DNA of 64,000 bases from positions 1 through 64,000 of the forward strand of contig QCUI01000005.1 of NCBI GenBank assembly GCA_003210775.1. The letters run 5' to 3'. The notes under the pieces were generated by a model, which was not told the DNA's origin, did not search any database, and worked only from the letters and a program-made list of their open reading frames with translations. Both the position numbers and the translations under genes were made by a program. Within the stretch, counting starts at the first letter, position 1. Every line of letters begins with the position of its first letter. Below, one piece after another: positions 48,544 to 59,229 of this stretch. The DNA is from Synechococcus sp. AG-679-A04 (lineage in GTDB: Bacteria; Cyanobacteriota; Cyanobacteriia; PCC-6307; Cyanobiaceae).

Positions 48544-49653
48544 ATGGCCATGACCGCACCCACTCCCTCGCCTTCAGCACGCCCTGACGTTGAGAGTCTC
48601 AGGGGTTACAGCGCGCCTCTGGAGGGGCGCCGTGGCCTGCTTCGTCTTGATTTCAACGAGAACACCCTTGGTCCCAGTCCGGCTGTTGCGGAGGCGATTC
48701 GCTCCTTTCCGGCTGATCAGATTGCGGTCTATCCCGAGTACGACGGACTGCGGGAGGCGCTGATCCGCAATCTGCAGGCTTCACCCGCTGGCTTGGCGCA
48801 TGAACTGTTGCCGCAGCAGGTGGGGCTGTTCAACGGGGTGGATGCTGCGATTCATGCGGTGATTCACGCCTATGGAGCAGCGGGCGACACCCTGCTCACC
48901 ACCAGTCCCACTTTTGGTTACTACGCCCCTTGCGCTGGGATGCAGGGGATGGTTGTCGAAGCAGTGCCCCATCTCCTGCCAGGTTTTCGCTTTCCGCTGG
49001 AGGCGATGCGCGCGGCCTTGCAGCGTGGGCCGAAGATCCTGATGCTCTGCAATCCCAACAACCCCACCGGTACGCGCTTGTCGGTGGAGCATGTGCTGCA
49101 GTTGGCTGCGTCCGCCCCCGACACGCTTGTGGTGGTGGATGAGCTCTATGAGGCCTTCACAGGAGACAGCGTGTTGCCGACGGTCGATTTCGGGCTGCAT
49201 TCCAATCTGTTGGTGCTGCGCTCCCTGGCCAAGACCGCCGGTCTGGCCGGTCTGCGCATGGGATTTGCGATCGGTTCGACGGAGGTGGTCGATCGGGTCT
49301 GCCGGGTGACCGGTCCTTACGACGTGAACAGCTTCGCGGTGACAGCGGCGTTCGCGGCTCTGAGCGATCAGGATTACACCGACAGCTATGTGGCTGAGGT
49401 GTTACGAGCGCGTGACTATTTGGTAGCGGAACTGACGCGATCCAGTGCCGTATTCCATTTCGACGGAGGGAACTATCTCCTGGTCTGGCCCCGTTCCCCC
49501 GCTCAGCAGGTGGAGCAGCAATTGAGGGATGCCGGGATCCTGGTGCGCTCCATGTCCGGCAAGCCACAGATCGACGGATCTCTGCGCGTGAGCATCGGCA
49601 CCCAGGCGCAGATGCAGAGGTTCTGGGAGTGTTATCGACAGCTTGAGTGCTGA
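48544..49653 (+). CDS. hisC: Histidinol-phosphate aminotransferase
   Basis: LDFNENTLGPSP; LCNPNNPTG; VLRSLAKTAGLAGLRMGFAIGS. Confidence 0.9.
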   Translation: MAMTAPTPSPSARPDVESLRGYSAPLEGRRGLLRLDFNENTLGPSPAVAEAIRSFPADQIAVYPEYDGLREALIRNLQASPAGLAHELLPQQVGLFNGVDAAIHAVIHAYGAAGDTLLTTSPTFGYYAPCAGMQGMVVEAVPHLLPGFRFPLEAMRAALQRGPKILMLCNPNNPTGTRLSVEHVLQLAASAPDTLVVVDELYEAFTGDSVLPTVDFGLHSNLLVLRSLAKTAGLAGLRMGFAIGSTEVVDRVCRVTGPYDVNSFAVTAAFAALSDQDYTDSYVAEVLRARDYLVAELTRSSAVFHFDGGNYLLVWPRSPAQQVEQQLRDAGILVRSMSGKPQIDGSLRVSIGTQAQMQRFWECYRQLEC

Positions 49654-49661
49654 GCGGACAC

Positions 49662-50405
49662 TCAGCGCATCACCTCGATCACTGTGCTGTCGTTCAGGCT
49701 GCCTGGCAGGGAGAGGGTGGGTCCAACCTTTCGAACCTGTGTACCGCTCATTGCATCCAGAAAGGGCTGAACCCCGCCTTGATCGCAGCCGCTCGGAGCC
49801 TCACCATTCACGTATTGCACAGGAATCACCCGGCGTGGATTGAGCTGCCTCACCACATCGGCGGCTTCTTCGCCGCTGTATACCTTTCCTCCGCCTCCAA
49901 CGCCGATGATCAACACGTCAGGGCGACCCAGCAGCACCCTGTCTTCACCGCTGAGCGGCGCAGCTGTTCCTCCCAGATGGGCGAAGTTCAGGCCTCCTTG
50001 CTGCCAGCGCCAGATCGTGGCGTTACCGAAACGACGTCCACCCATTCGGTCATGCGGAGCGGAAAATCCTTCCAGGTCCATGCCACCAACGCGATAGGCC
50101 CCCGGCTTGGAGAGGTAGGTCCCACCGCCAATCCGTGCTCCTTCATCCGGGAGTTCGGAGCTGGCCAGGGTCACGTTGGCGCTGACGCGTGGTTCGCTGA
50201 GCCCCGCGGCGCAGCCCACGGCCCGGAAGGGGTTCACCAGCACCGACTGGCCGCCGCCACGTATCAGCAGAGCACTGTGCCCGTAGCTGGTGATTGAGAC
50301 ACCTGCCGCCTGCACGCCGGTGCCGCTGAATCCGGCCAGCATCGTGGATGCGGCCAGGGAGAGGATGGCCCGCCCAGGAGCCTGGCGTTTCAGGAAGACT
50401 GTCAT
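49662..50405 (-). CDS. MBL-fold metallo-hydrolase-like exported protein
   Basis: ITSYGHSALLIRGGGQSVLVNPF; signal-like N-terminus; C-terminal VRQLNPRRVIPVQYVNG. Confidence 0.8.
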   Translation of the reverse strand: MTVFLKRQAPGRAILSLAASTMLAGFSGTGVQAAGVSITSYGHSALLIRGGGQSVLVNPFRAVGCAAGLSEPRVSANVTLASSELPDEGARIGGGTYLSKPGAYRVGGMDLEGFSAPHDRMGGRRFGNATIWRWQQGGLNFAHLGGTAAPLSGEDRVLLGRPDVLIIGVGGGGKVYSGEEAADVVRQLNPRRVIPVQYVNGEAPSGCDQGGVQPFLDAMSGTQVRKVGPTLSLPGSLNDSTVIEVMR

Positions 50406-50431
50406 GGGGGGATGCCTGCTGGCACAGGAAG

Positions 50432-51040
50432 CTAGCAGTGCTGAATGCGCCCTTCAGCCACTCGAAGGAAGTTGGCCAACAGGTTGTGCCCGGCTTCCGT
50501 CAGCACGCTTTCCGGGTGGAACTGCACGCCCTGGAGATGGTGATGCTCACGATGACGCAGTCCCATCACGGTGTCGTCCTCTAGCCATGCAGTGACTTCC
50601 AGGCAGTCCGGAAGACTGTTGCGATCAGCGATCAAGCTGTGATAGCGGGTGGCGGTGAGGGGCTGGGGCAGACCCGCGAAGACGCCTTCGCCGCGATGCA
50701 ACACCGGAGAGGTTTTGCCATGCATCAGTTGTGCGGCCCGCACGACTTTGCCTCCGTACGCCTGCGCCAGAGCCTGATGGCCCAGACAGACACCCAGGGT
50801 GGGAATATTTGGTGATAATTCCTTCAGTACCTCCAGGCAGACCCCCGCCTGATCGGGATCTCCGGGCCCAGGAGAGAGCAGGATGGCATCGGGGCTGAGG
50901 TCGCGGATCTGGGCAACGCTGAGCGAATCATTGCGCTCCACTCGCAGATCTTGGGCCAGAGGGTGCTGAGCGGCTAATTCCCCGAAGTACTGCACCAGGT
51001 TGAAGGTGAAGCTGTCGTAGTTGTCGATGACAAGCAGCAT
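50432..51040 (-). CDS. Anthranilate/aminodeoxychorismate synthase glutamine amidotransferase component
   Basis: [52 protein letters not shown]. Confidence 0.93.
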   Translation of the reverse strand: MLLVIDNYDSFTFNLVQYFGELAAQHPLAQDLRVERNDSLSVAQIRDLSPDAILLSPGPGDPDQAGVCLEVLKELSPNIPTLGVCLGHQALAQAYGGKVVRAAQLMHGKTSPVLHRGEGVFAGLPQPLTATRYHSLIADRNSLPDCLEVTAWLEDDTVMGLRHREHHHLQGVQFHPESVLTEAGHNLLANFLRVAEGRIQHC

Positions 51041-51043
51041 CGC

Positions 51044-51517
51044 TTAGAGGCCGAGGCGAAGAATCAAGGGCGGCAGCACCAGCAGCAGGGCAATGACCAG
51101 AGAACTGATGGCCGCCACCAGAACCGCTGCTGCTGCGCAGTCCTTGGCGACTTTGGCCAGAGGGTGAAAGCGCCGCCCGATGGCCAGATCCACCACAGAT
51201 TCAATGGCTGTATTGAGCAGCTCAAGCACCAGTACGGCCGCCACGGTCAAGACCAGCACGGCCAACTGAATCGCTGGCAGCCCGAGCCACAGACCCAGGA
51301 AGAACACGACGCTGCCGATCCCCAGGTGGATGCGGAAGTTGCGTTGGCTGATGAAGCCGTAACCCAGTCCCTGAGCTGCGTAGCGGAAGCTGGACGGCAG
51401 GTCGCCGGCGATTTTCCAGGCTCCTCGATGGGCAGCGTGGTGGGCACGTCGGGTACTGCGCTGGCTGATCTCCTCGGTCAACGGAGCTCCATCGTCAGGG
51501 TTCCTTAGTGATTTCAT
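51044..51517 (-). CDS. dgkA: Diacylglycerol kinase, prokaryotic type
   Basis: AAQGLGYGFISQRNFRIHLG; LELLNTAIESVVDLA; AKDCAAAAVLVAAI; likely start MKSLRNPDD. Confidence 0.9.
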   Translation of the reverse strand: MKSLRNPDDGAPLTEEISQRSTRRAHHAAHRGAWKIAGDLPSSFRYAAQGLGYGFISQRNFRIHLGIGSVVFFLGLWLGLPAIQLAVLVLTVAAVLVLELLNTAIESVVDLAIGRRFHPLAKVAKDCAAAAVLVAAISSLVIALLLVLPPLILRLGL

Positions 51518-52091
51518 CTGCTGATTCACAGTTGATCTCACCGTGGGATTGAACGATACCGGCCATGGCAACCAGTTGCTCCTGGCATTGCAGCATCGCT
51601 TCCAGCTTCGAATCATTGGGATGATCCCATCCCAGCAGATGCAGCAGCCCGTGGCTCACCAGCCAGCAGAGCTCTTGTTCAAGGCTGTGCTCCTGCTCGA
51701 GAGCCTGACGTTCAGCAGTCGGCACTGACACGATGATGTCTCCCAGCTCAACGCTGGGGCTGCTGTCCGGGGGCATGTCCGCTTCCAGTGCTGAAAAAGA
51801 CAACACATCCGTGGCCCTGGGCTTGTCTCTCCAGCGTTCGTTCAAAGCAGTGATCTGGGCATCATCCACAAACTGCAGGCCGAGACAAATTTCCTCGCAG
51901 TCCAATAGCTGTTTGGGAGTTGTGTCGCCGCCTGTGGTGATGAGGTGTTGCAACCAGAGATCCAGGGTCGCGGCCCAGGTGTCTCCTTGGCTGAGACGTC
52001 GATGGGCTTCCGTCCCTTCTGCGGCCTGGATCAGTTGTTGTTCCGCTGGGGTGAAAGCCAGATCAATGGCAAAAGCCCTTGCGCTGCTCAC
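51495..52091 (-). CDS. ybeY: Endoribonuclease YbeY
   Basis: LNERWRDKPRATDVLSF; LVSHGLLHLLGWDH; GTG start at 52091 overlaps the upstream stop (GTGA). Confidence 0.92.
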   Translation of the reverse strand: MSSARAFAIDLAFTPAEQQLIQAAEGTEAHRRLSQGDTWAATLDLWLQHLITTGGDTTPKQLLDCEEICLGLQFVDDAQITALNERWRDKPRATDVLSFSALEADMPPDSSPSVELGDIIVSVPTAERQALEQEHSLEQELCWLVSHGLLHLLGWDHPNDSKLEAMLQCQEQLVAMAGIVQSHGEINCESADEITKEP

Positions 52092-52288
52092 TGAGGCAGC
52101 GTTGGACGCCCTAGCCAGGCGACCACAAGGATGAAGCCGATGAACCCTGCGGCCGTGAGTCCGAGATGAAACAGGCTCTTGCTGCCCTTGCGGACCATGT
52201 TGCGCATGGCCTGCTTCACGAAGCTGGGCGGTGGTGTGGTCGGGGTGCTGTCGGTCGAAGTCTCGATGCCGTCGGCCTTTGAGCTCAT
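52088..52288 (-). CDS. Small membrane protein of conserved cyanobacterial type (DUF3285-like)
   Basis: PSFVKQAMRNMVRKGSKSLFHLGLTAAGFIGFILVVAWLGRP. Confidence 0.75.
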   Translation of the reverse strand: MSSKADGIETSTDSTPTTPPPSFVKQAMRNMVRKGSKSLFHLGLTAAGFIGFILVVAWLGRPTLPQ

Positions 52289-52290
52289 GG

Positions 52291-53419
52291 TCAGCTGTCC
52301 TCATCCTGTCCGGGGCTATCAACACCCTGGCGCAGCAGCGCCTGGATGAAGGGGTCGAGATCGCCGTTCATCACACCCTGCACATCGTTGGTTTCCTCCT
52401 GGGTGCGCAGGTCCTTGACCATCTGATACGGGTGAAAGACATAGTTGCGGATCTGATTGCCCCAGGCGGCCTCCACGATGTCGCCTCGAATGTCGGCGAT
52501 CTCTGCGGCCCGTTGTTCTTGGGCGATCACAAGCAGCTTGGCCTTGAGCTGGGCCATGGCCTTCTCTTTGTTCTGCAGCTGGGAGCGCTCCTGGGTGCAG
52601 CGCACAGCTAGTCCTGTGGGGACGTGCAGGATGCGTACCGCGGTTTCCACCTTGTTGACGTTCTGTCCACCGGCTCCGCCCGAGCGGCTGGTGGTTACTT
52701 CCAGGTCTTTCTCGGGAATATCGAGCTCAACTTCCTCCTCGAGTTTCGGCATTACCTCGATGCCTGTGAAACTGGTCTGGCGCTTGTCGTTGGCGTTGAA
52801 GGGAGAGATGCGCACTAGGCGATGGGTGCCTTTCTCATTGCGCAGGTACCCATACGCATAGCGCCCTTCGATTTCGATCGTGGCGCTCTTGATTCCTGCT
52901 TCCTCCCCCTCGCTGAGTTCATTCACCGTGACCTTCATGTCATGGTCTTCGGCCCAGCGGGTGTACATGCGCAGCAGCATCTGGGCCCAGTCCTGAGCAT
53001 CTGTTCCACCGGCTCCGGCATTGATCGAGAGCACAGCTCCTTCTTTGTCGTACTCACCGCTGAGCAGGCGCTCCAGCTCCCAGCGATCCAGTTCCTTGCG
53101 CAGTTGATCCAATCCGCCCTGGGCCTCGGCGAGCATGTCGTCGTCGGGTTCCAGGTCGTAAAGCTCGAGCGTGGCCTGGGCATCACCCACAGCTCCTTGC
53201 CAGGTCTTGAGCTGCAGCAGCTGTGCCTTCACCTCATCGAGGCGACGCATTTGCTTCTGGGCATTCTGTTGGTCGTTCCAGAAGTCAGGCTGGGCTGCGA
53301 GTTGTTCGAGGTCCTTCTGTCTGGCGTTTAGTGCAGGTACGTCAAAGACAGTCCTGGGCATTGCCCAGGCGATCAGTGAGCTCGGAGAGGTCGCGCTTGA
53401 AGTCGGTGAGGTCGAGCAA
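52291..53419 (-). CDS. prfB: Peptide chain release factor 2, expressed via +1 programmed frameshift
   Basis: [29 protein letters not shown] motifs; frame-0 N-terminus from TTG 53419 ([25 protein letters not shown]) ends at CTT-TGA-C (53347-53341), +1 frame continues [14 protein letters not shown]. Confidence 0.93.
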
Positions 53420-53550
53420 CGGTGGGCGTTGAACGGATTTCGCGACCTTATCAGTGCGGAATCTCCGTGCTGTTGGTCGGGATGCTCAGGTTGCCCACCG
53501 ATCGCAGGCTCAATGCCTGCATAAGATCAACGTCCCGTCATGAGGGATCC

Positions 53551-53805
53551 ATGCCGAGCGTCGAGATCTATACCTGGCGCACCTGCCCCTTCTGCATCCG
53601 AGCCAAACAGCTGTTGGATCGCAAAGGCGTCGCCTACACGGAGTTTTCCGTTGATGGCGATGAACCTGCTCGCGATGCCATGGCAGCCCGAGGTGATGGC
53701 CGCCGCAGCGTTCCTCAGATCTTCATCAACGACCAACACATCGGTGGTTGTGATGAATTGCACGCCCTCGAGCGCGGCGGTGAACTGGATGGGCTGCTCT
53801 CCTGA
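53551..53805 (+). CDS. grxC: Glutaredoxin 3
   Basis: [42 protein letters not shown]. Confidence 0.93.
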   Translation: MPSVEIYTWRTCPFCIRAKQLLDRKGVAYTEFSVDGDEPARDAMAARGDGRRSVPQIFINDQHIGGCDELHALERGGELDGLLS

Positions 53806-53828
53806 GTTCACTGACACGGCCGTTGCTC

Positions 53829-54752
53829 ATGCGTCATCTGTTCGTGCTGGATCCGCTGGATCGGATCAATCCAGCCAAGGATTCCACCGCTGCTCTGATG
53901 CAGGCTGCTGCCAGATCTGAACTGGAGGTCTGGGCGTGCACTCCGGCTGATCTGATCGCGCTTGGCGATGAACCTCTCGCGATGGCCATGCCGGTTCAGC
54001 CTGAGCCCTGGATCACCGCCGGTGAGCGTGAACGGCTGCCGCTTGCCACATTCCAGGTGATCTGGATGCGCAAGGACCCTCCAGTTGACGAGGCCTATCT
54101 CTATGCCACCCATCTTCTTGATGTCGCCGAACGGGCCGGTGTTCGTGTTCTGAATCGTCCCGATTCACTGCGCACCTGGAATGAAAAGCTCGGGGCATTG
54201 CGTTTCAGTCGATGGATGGCACCCACGCTCGTTTCCGGAAGGGTGAGTGAGCTGAAGTCCTTTGCCCAAGCGCATAGCGAGATCGTGCTTAAGCCTCTGG
54301 GAGGCCGTGCAGGGCTTGGAGTGATCCGTGTGTCATCTCAGGCACCTGGCCTCAAGGCGCTTCTGGAATTAGTCACAGAGCAGGAACGACTGCCCGTGAT
54401 GGCTCAGTGTTTCCTCCCTTCGGTGAGTGAGGGCGACAAGCGCATCCTGCTGGTGGATGGTGAGCCGCTGGGTGCCATCAACCGCCGGCCAGCCGCTGGA
54501 GAATTCCGCAGCAATCTGGCGGTTGGTGGTCAAGCGGAAGCAACGCAACTCAGTGAGCGGGAACGCCAGATCTGTGTGGCCCTGGCGCCTGCTCTGAGGG
54601 CCGAAGGCTTGTTTTTTGTCGGTATCGATGTGATCGGCGGCATGCTCAGCGAGATCAACGTCACCAGTCCCACCGGCATCCGTGAGGTGGAACGACTGAT
54701 GAATCAGCCCCTTGCTGACCAGGTGATCGCTCGTCTGCGTGATCTGCTCTGA
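53829..54752 (+). CDS. gshB: Glutathione synthetase
   Basis: [50 protein letters not shown]. Confidence 0.93.
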   Translation: MRHLFVLDPLDRINPAKDSTAALMQAAARSELEVWACTPADLIALGDEPLAMAMPVQPEPWITAGERERLPLATFQVIWMRKDPPVDEAYLYATHLLDVAERAGVRVLNRPDSLRTWNEKLGALRFSRWMAPTLVSGRVSELKSFAQAHSEIVLKPLGGRAGLGVIRVSSQAPGLKALLELVTEQERLPVMAQCFLPSVSEGDKRILLVDGEPLGAINRRPAAGEFRSNLAVGGQAEATQLSERERQICVALAPALRAEGLFFVGIDVIGGMLSEINVTSPTGIREVERLMNQPLADQVIARLRDLL

Positions 54753-54773
54753 GCGATCACAATTGGAGGCTGA

Positions 54774-56798
54774 ATGCCGGTCCAGGTTGTGTTGATTCAA
54801 GGATTGCGCTGCGGGGCAGCTCTTCTGATTTGTCTTGCGGGAAGTTTGACGATCTCCGGGCGCCCGGTTCAGGGGAGCTCGTTACCGCCGCTCATTCCGC
54901 GTGAGGTGTTGTTCGGGAACCCGGAAATCGTCGGGGTTGATCTCAGCCCCGACGGCACTCGCATCTCTTACCTCGCTCCTTACCAAGGAGTCCTCAACCT
55001 CTGGGTCCGTGATCTGGCTGGGAGTGAAGAGCCCCGTCTGCTGACCCGGAAGACGGATCGGCCGCAACAGAGTGCTACCTGGACGCATGATGGCCGCTTT
55101 TTGATTTCTGGCCGAGATGCACAGGGGGATGAAAACACTGTGCTGGTCCGAATTGACCCGCAAACAGGGGAGACGGTTGATCTCACGCCACCATCTGGTG
55201 TCTTTGCGCGTGTCATTGCTTTAGATCGCGATGTGCCTGGCGAATGGGTGATTGGCCTCAATGATCGTGATCCTCGTTATTTCGATCTTTATGTGCTCGA
55301 TATTGCAAGTGGAGAGCGCAAACTCCTTCATCAAGTTGATGACGGTCGACCTGTTGGAGTGGATCGCCTCAATGGTGAGTGGCATCCCTATCTGCGTACC
55401 GAGGAATTGCCCGATGGCGGCGCGACCTATGAGCTTCGTTTGCCTGGTGAGAAGGAGTGGCGCCCCTTTCTTCAATTCGATTTCAAAGATGTTCGCTTGT
55501 CTGGGCTCGCAGGGTTCACCCGTGATGGTCAGTGGCTGTATGGGCAACTGAGCAAGGGGGAAGACAAACCTCGCCTTGTGCGTTGGAGTCGTGAGGAGCT
55601 GGAACGCTGCACGACCGACTGCCGTTTTGAAGTGGTGCACCGTGCAACGAGTGGAGCGTTGGGCATCGCAATGAGCACGATTGAGAATGGCGTGCCCTCG
55701 GTGCTGGTCGAAACGGATCTGCGCAGTCAGCGATTCATTTTAGATCCATCGCTGCGCTCCGATTACGACGCCTTAGAACGTTTGGTTGGCTCCAATGAGT
55801 TCACGGTCCTCGATCGCGACAGGAAAGATCGACTCTGGCTGGTTCTGGTCGGTTCCGATCGTCAGGGCGAGCAATTCTGGCTCTGGGATCGAGATCGCCG
55901 TCAGCATCAACGGCTGTTTTCAGTTCAGCCAAAACTGGACGATTACACCCTGGCGTCGATGGAAAGCCTCGACCTCAAGGCCCGGGATGGCCGTCGGATT
56001 CCTGCCTATCTAACGCGCACGCCCCTCGCCAGTGATGGGCCGCAGCCCCTTGTGCTGGTCGTGCATGGTGGCCCTCAGGCCAGAGACTATTGGGGTTTGA
56101 ACCGTACCCATCAATGGCTTGCTAATCGGGGCTATCACGTGATGAGTGTGAACTATCGCGGCAGCACTGGTTTCGGAAAGGCGCATCTGCTGGCAGGAGA
56201 AGGTGAGTGGTACGCCAAGATGCAGGATGATCTGGTCGACGCCGTTGGCTGGGCGGTGGATCAGGGCATTGCTGACCCTGACAAACTGGTGATCAAGGGC
56301 GCGTCCTATGGCGGCTATGCAGCTTTGGCAGGATTGACGCGCGATCCAACGCTGTTTGCCGCAGCGGTTTCAGAAGTTGGACCCTCTAATCTCCGCACAT
56401 TGTTGGCAGCGATTCCTCCTTATTGGGCATCAACTCGCATCAATTTCGATCGCATGATTGGTGTCGGCAATGTAGACCTCGATGCCATTTCTCCGATCAA
56501 TCATGTGGATCAGATTCAACGCCCTCTTTTATTGGGTCACGGTGCCAATGATCCGCGGGTCAGCTTGCAAGAGAGTGAATCCATCGCAGCTGCAATGACG
56601 GCTCGCAAACTGCCGATTGATTTTGTTGTGTTTCCTGATGAGGGGCATGGCTGGGCCAATCCCCGGAATGCGTTGGCCTGGGCAGCGTTAGAGGAGCACT
56701 TTCTTCATCAACACATCGGTGGGCGCGTGGAGCCATTCGGTGATGTGCTCAAGCAGTCATCAATGGATTGGCGACTGCGCTCCTCACCGACCCCCTGA
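54774..56798 (+). CDS. S9 family prolyl oligopeptidase
   Basis: C-terminal catalytic domain: VVHGGPQARDYWG, KGASYGGYAALAGL (GxSxGG nucleophile), HGANDPRV, DEGHGW; N-terminal beta-propeller repeats. Confidence 0.93.
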   Translation: MPVQVVLIQGLRCGAALLICLAGSLTISGRPVQGSSLPPLIPREVLFGNPEIVGVDLSPDGTRISYLAPYQGVLNLWVRDLAGSEEPRLLTRKTDRPQQSATWTHDGRFLISGRDAQGDENTVLVRIDPQTGETVDLTPPSGVFARVIALDRDVPGEWVIGLNDRDPRYFDLYVLDIASGERKLLHQVDDGRPVGVDRLNGEWHPYLRTEELPDGGATYELRLPGEKEWRPFLQFDFKDVRLSGLAGFTRDGQWLYGQLSKGEDKPRLVRWSREELERCTTDCRFEVVHRATSGALGIAMSTIENGVPSVLVETDLRSQRFILDPSLRSDYDALERLVGSNEFTVLDRDRKDRLWLVLVGSDRQGEQFWLWDRDRRQHQRLFSVQPKLDDYTLASMESLDLKARDGRRIPAYLTRTPLASDGPQPLVLVVHGGPQARDYWGLNRTHQWLANRGYHVMSVNYRGSTGFGKAHLLAGEGEWYAKMQDDLVDAVGWAVDQGIADPDKLVIKGASYGGYAALAGLTRDPTLFAAAVSEVGPSNLRTLLAAIPPYWASTRINFDRMIGVGNVDLDAISPINHVDQIQRPLLLGHGANDPRVSLQESESIAAAMTARKLPIDFVVFPDEGHGWANPRNALAWAALEEHFLHQHIGGRVEPFGDVLKQSSMDWRLRSSPTP

Positions 56799-58190
56799 CA
56801 CCAGATCCAGCTGATCGGCAAGGACGGTGAGCTTGAGCCCCACTTCCTGAAGTTCACGTTCGGCCACCGAGCCGCGCACCAGTCCAGCTCCGGCCGTGAG
56901 GTCGAGCTGGGTGCCGCGGGCGTGGCCGCAGCGAATGGCAACTCGCAGTTCCGAGTCGCCCGCGCTGTCGATCCAGCCGATTGGTGCTGCATAGCCATCG
57001 CGATCGAATGGCTCAAGACTGCGCAGCCAGCTCATCGCTTCTCGTCTGGGCAGCCCTGCCACTGCCGGAGTGGGATGGAGCACTCCAGCCAGCGCAAGGG
57101 GTGATTGGCCCGGAGCTGGAGTCGTGATCGGGGTATGCAGATGGATCAGTTGGCCGTGTCTGGCCAGTTGCGGACTGCGCGGCCGTCGTGGCTGCAGTCC
57201 CTGGGCACTGAGATGCTCGGTGATTGCCTGCACCACCAGTTCATGCTCGCGCCGATCTTTGTCGGAGTTGAGTAGAGAGGTGGCGTGGTCGTTGCGACCG
57301 GCAGTGCCGGCAAGCGCATCGCAACGCAGCTGCCCGTTACGCAAGCTCAGTAGTCGCTCAGGTGAAGCGCCGAAGAAGCTGTCCTGCTGGTTGCGCTGCC
57401 AGAGGAACCGGCAGCTGCCTGCTTGCTGATAGCGCAGGCGTTTCAGCAACAGCAATGGATCCAGAGGTGAGGTCAGGCTAACCGAGTGGCGCACAGCGAG
57501 AACCAGCTTGTGCAGTTCACCACCATTCACCAGTTCCAGGCCTCGCTGCAGCGCCGTGGTGTAACGCCGCTCCCAGTCGCCTGGTGTAATCCTGCCACTC
57601 AGATTGCCTGAGTTCTGGCCTGGCCAGCTCCTCCAAGACTGCAGCTTCTCCGCCATTAGCCAGAGCGACTCCGTCAGTGAGCGCACATCACTCGCCTGTT
57701 GCGCGATGCCGTGCAGACGCAGCCAGCCGTGGCGTCCATGACGACTGAGTTGCCAGCGAGGCAGAACGGCCTGGACCGAGGGCATGCTGCCCTGGGGTTG
57801 GAGTTCTCCGCTTGGCTCAAAGAAGGAGAAGGCCAGCAGGATCCGGGAGCGGGCCTGAGCCGGTGCTTCGGGTGTGCCCTCGAGGATGCGTCCGAGCGTG
57901 ATATCACTAAAACGCTGAGCCAGCTCGAAACGTCGGGGACCTGAAAGCTCCAGTTGATGGCAGCGGCCGGCTGCTGCAAGACAGAGTCCTGGGGCTCCAT
58001 CCCAGAGGAAACGGAATGGGTCGGCATCCTCAAGATCAGCGAGTTGAAGCAGTGGATCCAGGCCCTGCAGTGGCAGTGCCAAGCCGACAACGCCGTCGTC
58101 CATCTGGCGCTGATCCCAGACGCGCATTGCACGCTCCAGCAGATCGCTGAAGGGCACCGCAGGTGAACTGTCGTGGGGTGCGGCCGACAT
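56784..58190 (-). CDS. menF: Isochorismate synthase
   Basis: Chorismate-binding domain: KLVLAVRHSVSL, FLWQRNQQDSFFGASPERLLSL, LHPTPAVAGLPRREA. Confidence 0.9.
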   Translation of the reverse strand: MSAAPHDSSPAVPFSDLLERAMRVWDQRQMDDGVVGLALPLQGLDPLLQLADLEDADPFRFLWDGAPGLCLAAAGRCHQLELSGPRRFELAQRFSDITLGRILEGTPEAPAQARSRILLAFSFFEPSGELQPQGSMPSVQAVLPRWQLSRHGRHGWLRLHGIAQQASDVRSLTESLWLMAEKLQSWRSWPGQNSGNLSGRITPGDWERRYTTALQRGLELVNGGELHKLVLAVRHSVSLTSPLDPLLLLKRLRYQQAGSCRFLWQRNQQDSFFGASPERLLSLRNGQLRCDALAGTAGRNDHATSLLNSDKDRREHELVVQAITEHLSAQGLQPRRPRSPQLARHGQLIHLHTPITTPAPGQSPLALAGVLHPTPAVAGLPRREAMSWLRSLEPFDRDGYAAPIGWIDSAGDSELRVAIRCGHARGTQLDLTAGAGLVRGSVAERELQEVGLKLTVLADQLDLVSGGR

Positions 58191-58259
58191 CTTGACGGCA
58201 GGAGGAAGGATTACTGCTCAAATGTATGAGTCTTGAAGAGGGCTCCACGAGTCCAGTCC

Positions 58260-59225
58260 ATGCCAGATCAACAGGCTGTTGCAACCCTTCACTCCCACGG
58301 CGATGCTCGGCGGCGTCTCTGGAAGGCAGCGATCAAGTGGCCGATGTACTCCGTTGCGGTGATGCCCGTGCTGCTTGCGGCCGGATGGCGCCTTGGTTCA
58401 GGCTTGCCGGTGCGCTGGGTCCAGGGCTTCGTTTTTCTGCTGGCAGCGGTGCTGCTGCTGATCTGGGAGAACCTCAGCAACGACCTCTTTGATGCCGAGA
58501 CCGGCATCGATGACGAGGGCAAGCCCCATTCGGTCGTGGCGCTGGTCGGAAGGCCACGTCCTGTGCAGCAGCTGGCCACAATTGCTTTGCTGATGGGACT
58601 GATGCTGATGCTGTGGATTGCGCTCCGCAGCAGCCTTGCAGTCCTGCTGCTGGTGCTGGTGAGTTGTGGTCTCGGCTACCTCTACCAAGGACCTCCATTT
58701 CGACTTGGGTACCAGGGGCTGGGTGAACCGCTGTGTTGGCTCGCTTTTGGTCCTTTCGCCACCGCAGCTGCGTTGTTGGTTATCGCCCCTGCGACGGATG
58801 TCGTGCCTTGGGAGACCGCTCTGGTCCTTGGCTCCGGCCCTGCTCTGGCGACCACGCTGGTGTTGTTCTGTTCGCATTTTCATCAGGTTGAGCAGGATGC
58901 GGCGCATGGCAAGCGGTCTCCAGTGGTGCGCCTGGGTACTGCGCGGGCAGCGTCCTTGGTGCCGTGGTTCGTTGCAGGCACCCTCGCTCTGGAATGGGCA
59001 CCTGTGCTGCATGGCGACTGGCCACTCACCGCTTTTTTGGGAGCCTTGGGGTTACCTGCGGCCTCCTCGTTGATCCGCTTGCTTCGCATGCATCATCACG
59101 AGCCTGAACGCATCACAGGCAGCAAGTTCCTCGCATTGCGATTTCAGGCGCTGAATGGCCTCGGCCTGACCATCGGTCTAGGTCTGGGTCCATGGTTCGG
59201 CTCCCCTGATCTGTTGCCCGGCTGA
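58260..59225 (+). CDS. menA: 2-carboxy-1,4-naphthoquinone phytyltransferase (MenA-type UbiA prenyltransferase)
   Basis: NLSNDLFDAETGIDDEG; LYQGPPFRLGYQGLGEPLCWLAFGP; men-gene context. Confidence 0.9.
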   Translation: MPDQQAVATLHSHGDARRRLWKAAIKWPMYSVAVMPVLLAAGWRLGSGLPVRWVQGFVFLLAAVLLLIWENLSNDLFDAETGIDDEGKPHSVVALVGRPRPVQQLATIALLMGLMLMLWIALRSSLAVLLLVLVSCGLGYLYQGPPFRLGYQGLGEPLCWLAFGPFATAAALLVIAPATDVVPWETALVLGSGPALATTLVLFCSHFHQVEQDAAHGKRSPVVRLGTARAASLVPWFVAGTLALEWAPVLHGDWPLTAFLGALGLPAASSLIRLLRMHHHEPERITGSKFLALRFQALNGLGLTIGLGLGPWFGSPDLLPG

Positions 59226-59229
59226 GTCC

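Noticed and set aside
52291-53361. prfB as an N-terminally truncated pseudogene
   Set aside because: Upstream frame-0 leader with CTTTGAC recoding site explains the missing N-terminus
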